A stretch of DNA of 64,000 nucleotides, from the NCBI RefSeq assembly GCF_003626575.1, contig NZ_RBDY01000029.1, forward strand, positions 19,959 to 83,958. The letters are read 5' to 3'. Source of the DNA: Streptomyces radicis. GTDB taxonomy: Bacteria; Actinomycetota; Actinomycetes; Streptomycetales; Streptomycetaceae. The position numbers were made by a program, and so were the translations under genes. Within the stretch, counting starts at the first letter, position 1, and every line of letters begins with the position of its first letter. Of the stretch, positions 51,307 to 60,177 are shown one piece after another. Under the pieces are notes generated by a model. That model made no database searches. It saw only the letters and a program-made list of their open reading frames with translations, and was not told where the DNA came from.

Positions 51307-52199
51307 GCGGGCGGGCGGTGCGGGCGATCGCCCCGGCTCTCGCCGGAACGGGCGGGGCGCGGGCGCGGCGGGCGCTGGCCTTCTGGGCCAGGCGGCCCGG
51401 GCTCGTGGCCTCGGTGCTGCTGATCGCGACGGTGCTCACGGCGGCGGTGGCGCCCGGGCTCTTCACGTCGCAGGACCCGCTCACGGGCGTCCCTGCCGAC
51501 CGGCTGCTCGCGCCGAGCGCCGACCACCTGTTCGGCACCGACCAGTTGGGGCGCGACCTGTTCACCAGGACGGTGCACGGGGCGGCCGAGTCGCTGCGGG
51601 CCACGGCGCTCGCCGTCGGGCTCGGCCTCGTCGTGGGCTCGGCGTTCGGCCTGGTGGCGGGCGCGTTCGGCGGCCTGGTGGACGACGCGCTCATGCGCGT
51701 GGCCGACGTGCTGCTCTCGATCCCCGCGCTGCTGCTTTCGCTGACGGTGGTGACCGCGCTCGGCTTCGGCACGGTGAACGTCGCCATCGCCGTCGGGGTG
51801 ACCAGCGTCGCGAGCTTCGCGCGCATCATGCGGGCCGAGGTGATCCGCGTGCGGGACGTGGGCTATGTCGAGGCGGCCTACGCCTCAGGGGTGCGGCGGC
51901 CCACGGTGCTGCTGCGCCATGTGCTGCCCAACGCGTCGGGTCCCGTGCTGGTGTTCGCGGCCGTGGAGTTCGGCACGGTCCTGCTCGCGGTGTCCGCGCT
52001 GAGCTTCCTCGGCTACGGCGCGCAGCCGCCCGAGCCCGAGTGGGGCGCGCTCGTGTCCGACGGGCGCGACTACCTGGCCACGGCGTGGTGGCTGACCACC
52101 CTGCCGGGGCTGACGATCGCCGCCACGGTGCTGGCCGCCAACCGCGTCGCGCGGGCCCTCGAGGCCGAGGAGACACAGGACAGGGAGCCGCTGCCATGA
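51303..52199 (+). CDS. Peptide-type ABC permease (DppC/OppC family)
   Basis: 298 residues. DppC landmarks are HLFGTDQLGRDLFTRTVHGA, DALMRVADVLLSIPALLL and the EAA loop YVEAAYASGVRRPTVLLRHVLPNA. Overlaps both neighbours by 4 nt. About six membrane segments after a short basic N-terminus. Confidence 0.9.
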   Translation: MSGRAVRAIAPALAGTGGARARRALAFWARRPGLVASVLLIATVLTAAVAPGLFTSQDPLTGVPADRLLAPSADHLFGTDQLGRDLFTRTVHGAAESLRATALAVGLGLVVGSAFGLVAGAFGGLVDDALMRVADVLLSIPALLLSLTVVTALGFGTVNVAIAVGVTSVASFARIMRAEVIRVRDVGYVEAAYASGVRRPTVLLRHVLPNASGPVLVFAAVEFGTVLLAVSALSFLGYGAQPPEPEWGALVSDGRDYLATAWWLTTLPGLTIAATVLAANRVARALEAEETQDREPLP

Positions 52200-53941
52200 C
52201 CACCACACCCTCGGCGCCCGAGGCGTTGACCGGTGAACGGGGGCCGCGCGGGCCCGCGTTGCTCTCGGTGCGCGGGCTGCGGGTCGCCTATGGCACGGCC
52301 GAGGCCGTCAGGGGCGTGGACCTCGACGTGCGGCCAGGGGAGACGGTCGCGCTGGTCGGCGAGTCCGGCTCGGGCAAGTCCACCACGGCGCACGCGGTGG
52401 TCGGGCTGCTGCCGCGCGGGGGCCGGGTGACGGAGGGGCGCGTGTTCTTCGACGGGGCCGACCTGCGGACCGTCGGCGAGAAGGAGCTGCGCGCGCGGCG
52501 CGGCGCGCACATCGGCCTGGTGCCGCAGGACCCGCAGCTGGCGCTCAACCCCATGCAGCGCGTGGGCCGTCAGGTCGCCGAGGCGCTGCTCATCCACGGC
52601 CTCGCGACGCGCGAGGCGGCGCGGGGGCGCGCGGTGGAGCTGCTCGGCGAGGCCGGGCTGCCCGAGCCCGCCGTCCGCGCCCGGCAGTATCCGCACGAGC
52701 TGTCGGGCGGCATGCGGCAGCGGGTGCTGATCGCCATCGCCCTGGCCGCGCGGCCCCGGCTGCTGATCGCGGACGAGCCGACGAGCGCACTCGATGTCAC
52801 GGTGCAACGGCAGATCCTCGACCATCTCCAGGGCTTGGCACGGGAGTTGGGCAGCGCGATGCTGCTGATCACCCATGACCTCGGCATCGCGGCGGACCGC
52901 GCCGACCGCACGGTCGTCATGGCCGAGGGCGAGGTCGTCGAGAACGGCCCGACGCGGGCCGTCCTCGGCAGCCCGGACCACCCGTACACGCGGCGGCTGC
53001 TCGCCGCGGCGCCGAGCCTGTCGAGCGCCCGCCTCGTGGCGCCCCGCCCCGCGTCCGCCGCCGGGGAGCCCGATCTGGTGGTGGCCGAGGGGCTGGTGAA
53101 GGACTTCCCGCTGCCGCGCTCGGTGGGCCGCCGCACGCTGCGCGCGGTCGACGACGTCAGCCTGCGCGTCGCGCGGGGCGAGACGCTCGCGCTGGTCGGC
53201 GAGTCAGGCTCGGGCAAGTCCACCACGGCCCGCCTGGTGGCGCGGCTCACGGCGCCGACGGCGGGCACCGTGACGTTCGACGGCACCGACATCACGGCCC
53301 TGTCGGGCGGCGCGCTGCGCAGGCTGCGGCGGCGCGTGCAGGTCGTCCACCAGAGCCCCTACGCGTCGCTCGACCCGCGGTTCACCGTGGCCGCGCTGAT
53401 CGGCGAGCCGCTGCGCGCGTTCCGCACCCATGGGCGCGCGGCGCGCGTGCGCAGGGCGGCCGAGCTGCTCGACCGGGTCGCGCTGCCCGCGAGCGCGCTG
53501 CGCCGCAAGCCGGGCGAGCTGTCGGGCGGGCAGCGGCAGCGCGTGGCGATCGCCAGGGCGCTCGCCCTCGAGCCCGACCTGGTGATCTGCGACGAGCCCG
53601 TCTCCGCGCTCGACGTCTCCGTGCAGGCGCAGATCCTCGAACTCCTCGCCGAGCTCCAGCGCGACCTCGGTCTGAGCTACCTCTTCATCTCCCACGACCT
53701 GGCCGTCGTCCGGCAGATCGCCCACCGGGTGGGCGTGATGAGCGAGGGGCGGCTCGTGGAGACCGGGACGACGGATGACATCTTCGCCGCGCCCCGGCAC
53801 GCCCGCACCCGGGAGCTGCTCGCCGCCATCCCGGGCACCACCGCCCCGGACGCCGCCGTCCCGGGCGCGGGGGCGGCGGGGCGGCTCGCCAAGTCCCCGG
53901 CGGCACCGGCACATTCCCGGCAAGAGAGGCGATCACCATGA
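52196..53941 (+). CDS. Fused DppD-DppF-type ABC ATPase
   Basis: 581 residues with two complete nucleotide-binding domains, replacing the usual two separate subunits. NBD1: GESGSGKSTTAHAVVG, LSGGMRQRVLIAIAL, LLIADEPTSALDV. NBD2: GESGSGKSTTARLVAR, LSGGQRQRVAIARAL, LVICDEPVSALDV. Oligopeptide-type tails (DHPYTRRLLAAAPSL; RHARTRELLAAIPG) end each half. Overlaps the permease and monooxygenase genes by 4 nt each. Confidence 0.9.
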   Translation: MTTTPSAPEALTGERGPRGPALLSVRGLRVAYGTAEAVRGVDLDVRPGETVALVGESGSGKSTTAHAVVGLLPRGGRVTEGRVFFDGADLRTVGEKELRARRGAHIGLVPQDPQLALNPMQRVGRQVAEALLIHGLATREAARGRAVELLGEAGLPEPAVRARQYPHELSGGMRQRVLIAIALAARPRLLIADEPTSALDVTVQRQILDHLQGLARELGSAMLLITHDLGIAADRADRTVVMAEGEVVENGPTRAVLGSPDHPYTRRLLAAAPSLSSARLVAPRPASAAGEPDLVVAEGLVKDFPLPRSVGRRTLRAVDDVSLRVARGETLALVGESGSGKSTTARLVARLTAPTAGTVTFDGTDITALSGGALRRLRRRVQVVHQSPYASLDPRFTVAALIGEPLRAFRTHGRAARVRRAAELLDRVALPASALRRKPGELSGGQRQRVAIARALALEPDLVICDEPVSALDVSVQAQILELLAELQRDLGLSYLFISHDLAVVRQIAHRVGVMSEGRLVETGTTDDIFAAPRHARTRELLAAIPGTTAPDAAVPGAGAAGRLAKSPAAPAHSRQERRSP

Positions 53942-55020
53942 CCCTGCGGCTCTCGACAGCACTCGACGAGCCGGGAGGCGCGGCCGACGCGTGGGGCACC
54001 CCGCGCCCGGCCGACCACTGGCTCGCACTGGTCAGGCGCGCCGAGCGCGCCGGGCTCGACTTCGTCACCCTCGGCGACTCCTTCGCCCCGCCCTCGCCGG
54101 GCGGCGGACGCCTCGACGCGGTGGCGGTGCTGGCCTCGGTGGCGCCCAACACGGAGCGGATCGGGCTCGTCCCCACCGTCACCACGACGCACACCGAGCC
54201 GTTCCACACCGCGTCCTCGATCGCCACCCTCGACTTCGTCAGCCGGGGCAGGGCGGGCTGGCTCGTCGACGTCTCCACGGGGCTCGACGAGGCGCTCGCG
54301 TTCGGCCGCCGCGACCCCGCGCCCCCGGGCGAGCTGTGGTCCGAGGCCGCCGACGCGGCGGAGGTCGCGGCCAGGCTGTGGGACAGCTGGGAGGACGACG
54401 CGGAGATCAGGGACGTCGCGACGGGCCGCTTCATCGACCGCGAGAAGCTGCACTACATCGACTTCGAAGGGCGCGCGTTCAGCGTCCGGGGCCCCTCGAT
54501 CGTGCCGAGGCCTCCGCAGGGCCGCCCGCCGGTCGTCGTGGCGCTCGACGAGCGGGCCCCGGGCGAGCGGTGGGAGCTCGCCGCCCGGCACGCCGACATC
54601 GTGCTGCTGACCGCCGCGAGCCCGCCCGCGGTCCAGCTGGCCCGCTCCGCGCTCGACGGGCGCGTCGCGGCGGCGGGGCGCGACCCCGGCGCGGTGCGGC
54701 TCCTCGTGGCGGTCGCGATCGACCTGGCGGGCGGCGGGAGCGGCGGCGAAAGCGGGGACGGCGGCGGGCCGTTGCGCTTCTCGGGAACGCCCGAGAGCCT
54801 GGCCGTGCTGCTGGCCGACTGGTACGCGGCCACGCAGGCCGACGGATTCCATCTGCTGCCCACGGCGCCCGAGGCCGATCTGGCCGCGGTGGCCGACGCG
54901 TTGGTCCCCCTGCTGCGCCGACGGGGCCTGCTGCGCGCCGGATACCGCGGGCGCACGCTGCGCGACCACCTCGGCCTGACCCGTCCCGCAAGCCGCTATG
55001 CCACGGAGGTGCCCCAGTGA
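53938..55020 (+). CDS. LLM-class flavin-dependent monooxygenase 1
   Basis: 360 residues, luciferase-like TIM barrel. LALVRRAERAGLDFVTLGDS and the strand-4 block TLDFVSRGRAGWLVDVST match NtaA/SnaA-like enzymes, as does the C-terminal GRTLRDHLGL. A Gly/Ser-rich loop (GGGSGGESGDGGG) near residue 265 is probably disordered. Acts with reduced flavin from a separate reductase, none of which is encoded in this operon. Coupled to both neighbours by 4-nt overlaps. Confidence 0.82.
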   Translation: MTLRLSTALDEPGGAADAWGTPRPADHWLALVRRAERAGLDFVTLGDSFAPPSPGGGRLDAVAVLASVAPNTERIGLVPTVTTTHTEPFHTASSIATLDFVSRGRAGWLVDVSTGLDEALAFGRRDPAPPGELWSEAADAAEVAARLWDSWEDDAEIRDVATGRFIDREKLHYIDFEGRAFSVRGPSIVPRPPQGRPPVVVALDERAPGERWELAARHADIVLLTAASPPAVQLARSALDGRVAAAGRDPGAVRLLVAVAIDLAGGGSGGESGDGGGPLRFSGTPESLAVLLADWYAATQADGFHLLPTAPEADLAAVADALVPLLRRRGLLRAGYRGRTLRDHLGLTRPASRYATEVPQ

Positions 55021-56348
55021 CCGACCCGGGTGAGCACGCCCGCCCGCACCCGCCCAAGCAGATCCACCTGGCCGCCCACTTCCCCGGCGTCAACAACACC
55101 ACCGTGTGGAGCGACCCCGAGTCGGGGAGCCAGATCGACTTCGCGTCGTTCCTGCACCTGGCGCGCACCGCCGAGCGCGGCAAGTTCGACTTCTTCTTCC
55201 TGGCCGAGGGCCTGCGGCTGCGCGAACGCGCCGGGCGCGTCCACGACCTCGACGTGGTCGGCCGCCCCGAGTCGCTGACCGTGCTGTCCGCGCTCGCCGG
55301 GGTGACCAGCAGGCTCGGCCTCGCGGCGACGGTGAACGCCACGTTCAACGAGCCCTACGAGCTGGCCCGCCGCCTCGCCTCGCTCGACCACCTCTCCGGG
55401 GGCAGGGCCGCGTGGAACGTCGTCACGTCGTCGGACGCGTTCACCGGCGAGAACTTCAGGCGCGGCGGCTACCTCGACCGCGCCGACCGCTACCTGCGGG
55501 CCGCCGAGTTCGTCGGGCTGGCCCGCGCGCTGTGGGACGGCTGGCCGCCGGGGGGCCCGCCCACGAAGGTGACGCACACGGGTCCGCAGTTCCGCGTGTC
55601 GGCCAGGCCCGCGCTGCCGCGCAGCCCGCAGGGGCACCCCGTCGTCATCCAGGCGGGCGACTCGGACGAGGGGCGGGAGTTCGGCGCGAGCACCGCCGAC
55701 GTCATCTTCAGCAGGCACAGCACCCTGGAGACGGCCCGCGCCTTCTACAAGGACGTCAAGGCGCGGCTCGCCGCGCACGGGCGTTCCCCCGACGAGCTGA
55801 AGATCATGCCGGGGGTGACCTATGTGCTGGGCGACACCGAGGCCGAGGCGCGCGAGCGCGCGGCGGCGATCAGGCGCCAGCAGGTGAGCCCGCAGACGGC
55901 CGTGGCCTTCGTGGAACGCGTGTGGGGCCGCGACCTGTCGGGGCTCGACGTCGAAGGGCCGCTGCCCGACGCCGACCCCGTGCCGGACAGCGACCTCATC
56001 CAGGGCTGGGCCCACGCGGGCGACCGCTTCGGGGTGGCCGAGCAGTGGCGGGCGATCGCCGAGGAGAAGAAGCTGTCCGTGCGGGAGCTGGTGATCGAGC
56101 TGACGGGGCGCCAGTCGTTCATCGGCACCCCCGCGTCGGTCGCCGCCGAGCTGGACGCGTATGTCCAGGGCGACGCCGTGGACGGGTTCATCCTCGTCCC
56201 GCACCTCACGCCAGGGGGCCTTGACGACTTCGTCGACCGCGTCGTGCCACTGCTCCAGGAGCGCGGCACGTTCCGCGCCGACTACGCGGGCACGACGCTC
56301 AGGGACCACCTGGGGCTGCCCGCCGTTCCCCGGGAGCCCGCGTCATGA
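55017..56348 (+). CDS. NtaA/SnaA/DszA-family FMN monooxygenase 2
   Basis: 443 residues from a GTG overlapping the previous stop. IHLAAHFPGVNNTTVW at the N-terminus, FDFFFLAEGLRLRE, SLDHLSGGRAAWNVVTSS and GHPVVIQAGDSDEGREFGA are characteristic of the nitrilotriacetate/dibenzothiophene-sulfone monooxygenase family. These enzymes split C-N or C-S bonds in organic acids or sulfur compounds using FMNH2 and O2. The most informative member of the operon about chemistry. Confidence 0.88.
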   Translation: MTDPGEHARPHPPKQIHLAAHFPGVNNTTVWSDPESGSQIDFASFLHLARTAERGKFDFFFLAEGLRLRERAGRVHDLDVVGRPESLTVLSALAGVTSRLGLAATVNATFNEPYELARRLASLDHLSGGRAAWNVVTSSDAFTGENFRRGGYLDRADRYLRAAEFVGLARALWDGWPPGGPPTKVTHTGPQFRVSARPALPRSPQGHPVVIQAGDSDEGREFGASTADVIFSRHSTLETARAFYKDVKARLAAHGRSPDELKIMPGVTYVLGDTEAEARERAAAIRRQQVSPQTAVAFVERVWGRDLSGLDVEGPLPDADPVPDSDLIQGWAHAGDRFGVAEQWRAIAEEKKLSVRELVIELTGRQSFIGTPASVAAELDAYVQGDAVDGFILVPHLTPGGLDDFVDRVVPLLQERGTFRADYAGTTLRDHLGLPAVPREPAS

Positions 56349-57436
56349 GGTTCTCGGTGCTGACGATCGTCGCCAACGCGCCCGACCCGCTGACCGGCGA
56401 GGTCGTGCCCGCGCACACGCGCCTGGCCGAGGTCGTCGAGACGGCCGTCGCGGCCGAACGCCTCGGCTTCGACGCGTTCGCCGTCGGGGAGCGGCACGCG
56501 GGCGCGTTCCTCTCGTCGAGCCCCACCGTGCTGCTCGGCGCCCTGGCGGCCCGCACCTTCGGGATCCGGCTGATGACCGGCGTCACCGTGGTGTCGATCC
56601 TCGACCCGGTCCGGGTGGCCGAGGACTACGCGACGCTCGACCAGCTCTCGCGCGGGCGGATCGAGCTCGTGGTGGGCAAGGGCGCGGAGGCCGGGCACTT
56701 CGACCTGTTCGGCCTCGACGAGGACAGGCAGTGGGAGTACCAGGCCGAGAAGTACGAGCTGCTGCGGCGGCTGTGGCGCGAGGAGGACGTCCACTGGGAG
56801 GGCGCGTTCCGCCCGCCGCTGCGGGGCGTCACCACCGTGCCGCGCCCCTACGCGGGGCCGCCCGTGGTGTGGCACGGCTCGGCGACCAGCCTGCACTCCC
56901 CCGAGCTGGCCGCCAGGCACGGCGACCCGCTCTTCGTCGCCAACGCCGTCCAGCCCAAGGCCGCCTACGCCAAGCTGCTGGCGCACTACCGCGAGCGGTT
57001 CGCCGCCCACGGGCACGACCCGGCCACCGCCTTCGTCGGCGCGGGCTCGGGCGGGCTGCTGATCGCGGACACCACCGAGAAGGCCGCCGACCTGTTCCGC
57101 GAGCGGTACGAGGAGCGCGTCCGGCAGAGTTACAAGCCCCACCTGGCCGGGAAGCCCGGCTACAACACCCCGTTCCGGACCATCGAGGACGCCATCGCGA
57201 ACGGGCCGCAGCTCATCGGCAGCCCCGAGCGCGTCATCGAGAAGATCCTGGAGAACCACGCCGCCTACCGCCACGACCTGCAATCGGTCACGGTGGACGC
57301 GTTCGGGCTCGGCCTGGCCGAGCAGATCGAGCAGTTGCAGCGCTTCGCCGAGGAGGTGGCTCCGGTGGTGCGCCGTGAGGCCCCCACCCGGCTGTGGGCC
57401 CAGGATCCGGTCACATCTCAGGAGGCATCCGCATGA
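56345..57436 (+). CDS. LLM-class flavin-dependent monooxygenase 3
   Basis: 363 residues. RLAEVVETAVAAERLGFDAFAVGERH, GIRLMTGVTVVSILDPVRVAEDYATLDQLSRGRIELVVGKG and the C-terminal IEQLQRFAEEVAPVVRRE place it in the alkanal/alkanesulfonate-type LLM group, distinct from genes 1 and 2. ATGA overlap with gene 2. Confidence 0.85.
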   Translation: MRFSVLTIVANAPDPLTGEVVPAHTRLAEVVETAVAAERLGFDAFAVGERHAGAFLSSSPTVLLGALAARTFGIRLMTGVTVVSILDPVRVAEDYATLDQLSRGRIELVVGKGAEAGHFDLFGLDEDRQWEYQAEKYELLRRLWREEDVHWEGAFRPPLRGVTTVPRPYAGPPVVWHGSATSLHSPELAARHGDPLFVANAVQPKAAYAKLLAHYRERFAAHGHDPATAFVGAGSGGLLIADTTEKAADLFRERYEERVRQSYKPHLAGKPGYNTPFRTIEDAIANGPQLIGSPERVIEKILENHAAYRHDLQSVTVDAFGLGLAEQIEQLQRFAEEVAPVVRREAPTRLWAQDPVTSQEASA

Positions 57437-58581
57437 CCTCACCGTCCGGCACCCCCTTGTCCGTGCTCGACCTCTCCCCCGTCCCCTCGGGGGCCACCGG
57501 GCGCGACGCGTTGCGCAACAGCCTCGATCTGGCGCGGCGCGCCGAGGAGTTCGGCTACCACAGGTACTGGGTCGCCGAGCACCACTTCGCCGAGGGCGTG
57601 GCGTCATCGGCGCCCGCCGTGCTCATCGCGCTCATCGCGTCGGCGACCCGCACGATCCGGGTGGGCTCGGGCGCGGTGCTGCTCGGGTACTACGCGCCGG
57701 TGACGGTCGCCGAGCAGTTCGGGACGCTGTCCGCCGCGCACCCGGGGCGGATCGACCTGGGGATCGGCCGGTCGGGCCCCGGGCACGTCAAGGAGTTCAG
57801 CGCGCGGCAGACCGCGCCGGGCGCGGCGCCCGTGGCGCCCAACCGCGAGGTGCGGGGCCTGATCATCCCGGCCCCCGCGCGCACCCGGTTCGGCGACCCC
57901 GCGGTGCGCGAGCGGCTGGCCGCCCAGCAGGCGCTCCTGCACGGCAGGGAGGACGCGGGGAAGAACTACCTCGGGGAGGTGCGGGAGATCCTCGACCTCA
58001 TCGGCGGCTCGTTCACCACGGGCGACGACCTCGCGCTGCGCGCCCCCGCGGCCGAGGGCGCGGACGCGGAGATCTGGCTGCTGGGGTCGAGCGCGGGCGC
58101 GAGCTCGACGGCGGCGGGCGCGCTCGGCCTGCCGTTCGTGGCGAACTACCACGTCAGCCCGTCCTCCGTGCTCGAGACCGTCGACGCCTACCGCGCGGCG
58201 TTCGTCCCCACCGCCGAGAGGCCGCGCCCGCACGTCATGGTGTCGGCGGACGTCGTGGTGGCGGAGGACGGGGAGACCGCGCGCCGCCTGGCGTCGCCCT
58301 ATGCCCGCTGGGTGCTGTCCATACGCTCGGGCGCGGGCGCCATCCCGTTCCCGACCCCCGAGGAGGCGGCGGCGTTCGCGTGGACGGACGAGCTGCGCGA
58401 CCTGGTGGCCGACCGGGTGGACACCCAGATCGTCGGGGACCCCGAGACGGTGGTGGAGCGCCTGACCGCGCTGCGCGAGGCGACCGGCGCGGACGAGCTG
58501 CTGATCACCACGATCGCGCACGACCACGGGGAACGGGTGCGCTCCTACGAGCTGTTGGCCGACGCGTGGGCGAAGGGGTGA
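57433..58581 (+). CDS. LLM-class flavin-dependent monooxygenase 4 (MsnO8-like)
   Basis: 382 residues, ATG overlapping the previous stop with CAGGAGG upstream. LSVLDLSPVPSGATGRDALRNS and YWVAEHHFAEGVASSAPAVLI are the signature of the MsnO8 group; LAAQQALLHGREDAGKNY is a longer insertion loop than usual. Last gene of the operon; 161 bp separate it from the mobile-element-like region. Confidence 0.87.
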   Translation: MTSPSGTPLSVLDLSPVPSGATGRDALRNSLDLARRAEEFGYHRYWVAEHHFAEGVASSAPAVLIALIASATRTIRVGSGAVLLGYYAPVTVAEQFGTLSAAHPGRIDLGIGRSGPGHVKEFSARQTAPGAAPVAPNREVRGLIIPAPARTRFGDPAVRERLAAQQALLHGREDAGKNYLGEVREILDLIGGSFTTGDDLALRAPAAEGADAEIWLLGSSAGASSTAAGALGLPFVANYHVSPSSVLETVDAYRAAFVPTAERPRPHVMVSADVVVAEDGETARRLASPYARWVLSIRSGAGAIPFPTPEEAAAFAWTDELRDLVADRVDTQIVGDPETVVERLTALREATGADELLITTIAHDHGERVRSYELLADAWAKG

Positions 58582-58742
58582 AACGCGATGAATTGCGGTA
58601 GCTGCAACAGTTCGTAGTGCATCGACACGGTTGTTTCTGCTGATCAGCCCTCTGCCGCCGGGAGGGTGCGGATCCGGGGTGGCGGCTGATCAGCCGGCAT
58701 CGACGTGGACGCAACATTGATGCATCTGATACAACGGCGAGC
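58582..58742. promoter_or_regulatory. Junction region with paired palindromes before the recombinase gene
   Basis: Holds GTAGCTGCAACA (58598-58609, mirrored upstream of the ABC operon), two copies of the palindrome GCTGATCAGC (58639-58648 and 58685-58694) and GATGCATC (58719-58726). GTGGAC (58705-58710), 17 nt, GATACA (58728-58733) could be the recombinase promoter with little or no leader. Paired palindromes next to a tyrosine recombinase could be arm-type or core recombination sites; not proven. Confidence 0.45.
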
Positions 58743-59819
58743 ATGATCGCTGAGGCACCGGGTTCGGTGCGTCTCGTGCTGGCGCCGAACGTCGTCCACC
58801 TGGACCCGGAGCCGGCCGTCTCGGCCGCGATGAGGGAGGGGTGGGCCCGGCAGCAGGCCGCCCGGTTCCTGCACGCGTCGACTATCCAGCCACGCCTGCG
58901 CCTGGTTGAGCGGTTCGGCGACTTCACGGGGCTGTACCCGTGGCAGTGGACCCCCGCTGACGGCGAGGCGTTCATCGTGCACCTCCGCAGCGGGCCCAAG
59001 CCGATCCGGATGTCCACGGCACGGGCGTACGAGGTCGTGATCGCCCTGTTCGTCGAGTACCTGCTCGACCGCCGGTACGGATGGGTCGAAGCGTGCCAGG
59101 AGCGGTTCGGCCTGGCACCGCAGGTCGTCTTCCACGAGGGTAACTCCGTCGTGCACTCGGCGGAGTACGAAGGCGATCCGCGGCGCCGGCCGCTGACCTA
59201 TGACGAGGTCCAGGCGCTGTTCGACGCGGCCGACGCCCGTCCGCGGAAGATCCGGACCCAGGGCCGCAAGGGCACGCTCACCGCGCTGCGCGACGCGGCC
59301 GTGCTCAAGACGATCTACGCCTACGGCACCCGGCGCACCGAGTCGTCGAAGGTCGACTTGGTGGACCTGCGGCGCAGCCGGAAGGTGCCGCGGTTCGGGC
59401 GGTTCGGCAGTATGGCCGTCCGGTTCGGCAAGTCGTCGAAGGGTGCGCCGCCGAAGCGTCGGACGGTGCTCCTGGTCCGGGAGATGGACTGGGTGGTCGA
59501 CGTCCTGGACGAGTGGGTGCGCGAGGTGCGCCCGCGGCTCTCGCCGGACCGACATCCTGCCTTGTGGGTGACGGAGCGGGTCGGCCGTATGTCCCCTCGT
59601 TCGATCAACGAGGCGTTCGTGGCGGCCCGGCAGGCCGCGGGGCTCGACGAGGAGCTCGACCTGCACTTCCTGCGGCACAGCTACATCACGCACCTGACCG
59701 AGTTCGGCTACCCGGCCCGCTTCGTGCAGGAGCAGGTGGGTCACAGCCATGCCGCCACGACGGCCGTGTACATGGGAGCTCGGACGAGTACCGCAACCAG
59801 CTTCTGGAGGCTTCGCTGA
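58743..59819 (+). CDS. Tyrosine recombinase/integrase with frameshifted C-terminal tail
   Basis: 358 residues as read. A SAM-like N-terminal DNA-binding region (RLVERFGDFTGLYPW) precedes the catalytic domain. Catalytic residues are all present: Arg in YGTRRTESSKVDL, His-x2-Arg in HFLRHSYITHL, His in QVGHSHAATTAVYMG and Tyr343. After Tyr343-Met-Gly the frame ends in TSTATSFWRLR. In the -1 frame the sequence continues as SSDEYRNQLLEASLKRRLGD and stops at 59854, exactly overlapping the next ATG (ATGA). A one-base G deletion near 59774-59776 explains this. The enzyme keeps its active site but loses its native ~26-residue tail. Confidence 0.8.
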   Translation: MIAEAPGSVRLVLAPNVVHLDPEPAVSAAMREGWARQQAARFLHASTIQPRLRLVERFGDFTGLYPWQWTPADGEAFIVHLRSGPKPIRMSTARAYEVVIALFVEYLLDRRYGWVEACQERFGLAPQVVFHEGNSVVHSAEYEGDPRRRPLTYDEVQALFDAADARPRKIRTQGRKGTLTALRDAAVLKTIYAYGTRRTESSKVDLVDLRRSRKVPRFGRFGSMAVRFGKSSKGAPPKRRTVLLVREMDWVVDVLDEWVREVRPRLSPDRHPALWVTERVGRMSPRSINEAFVAARQAAGLDEELDLHFLRHSYITHLTEFGYPARFVQEQVGHSHAATTAVYMGARTSTATSFWRLR

Positions 59820-59850
59820 AGCGTCGGCTGGGTGACGACTGGGGCCTTGG

Positions 59851-60177
59851 ATGATCAGGAAGATGGGCTACGAGTGGCGTCTGCGTCAGACGATGGCCGA
59901 GCAGGGGATGTTCCAGACCTCCGACCTGGTGCCGCTGCTGGCGGAACGCGGGGTGACCTTGTCGCGTGAGCAGGTCTACCGCCTGGTGACGCAGCCGCCC
60001 CAGCGGATGAGCATGGACACCCTTGTCGCGTTGTGCGACATCTTCGGATGCACGCCGAACGACCTCATCAAGCCGCTGGTGGTGAACGCCCAAGTGAGGA
60101 AGACCGCCGACGGCGAGACCGGGCCGCTGCCTCTGAAGGAGCGGCGCACCCAGATCCGGCGACCGGGCCGGCCGTGA
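59851..60177 (+). CDS. Small Cro/CI-type helix-turn-helix protein of the element
   Basis: 108 residues. EWRLRQTMAEQGMFQTSDLV, then LSREQVYRLVTQPPQRMSMDTLVALCDIFGCTPNDLI, is a minimal XRE helix-turn-helix. The tail is basic (LKERRTQIRRPGRP). The start overlaps the original recombinase stop and the end overlaps the third gene (GTGA), so the three form one translational unit. Probably a directionality or expression regulator of the element. Confidence 0.8.
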   Translation: MIRKMGYEWRLRQTMAEQGMFQTSDLVPLLAERGVTLSREQVYRLVTQPPQRMSMDTLVALCDIFGCTPNDLIKPLVVNAQVRKTADGETGPLPLKERRTQIRRPGRP

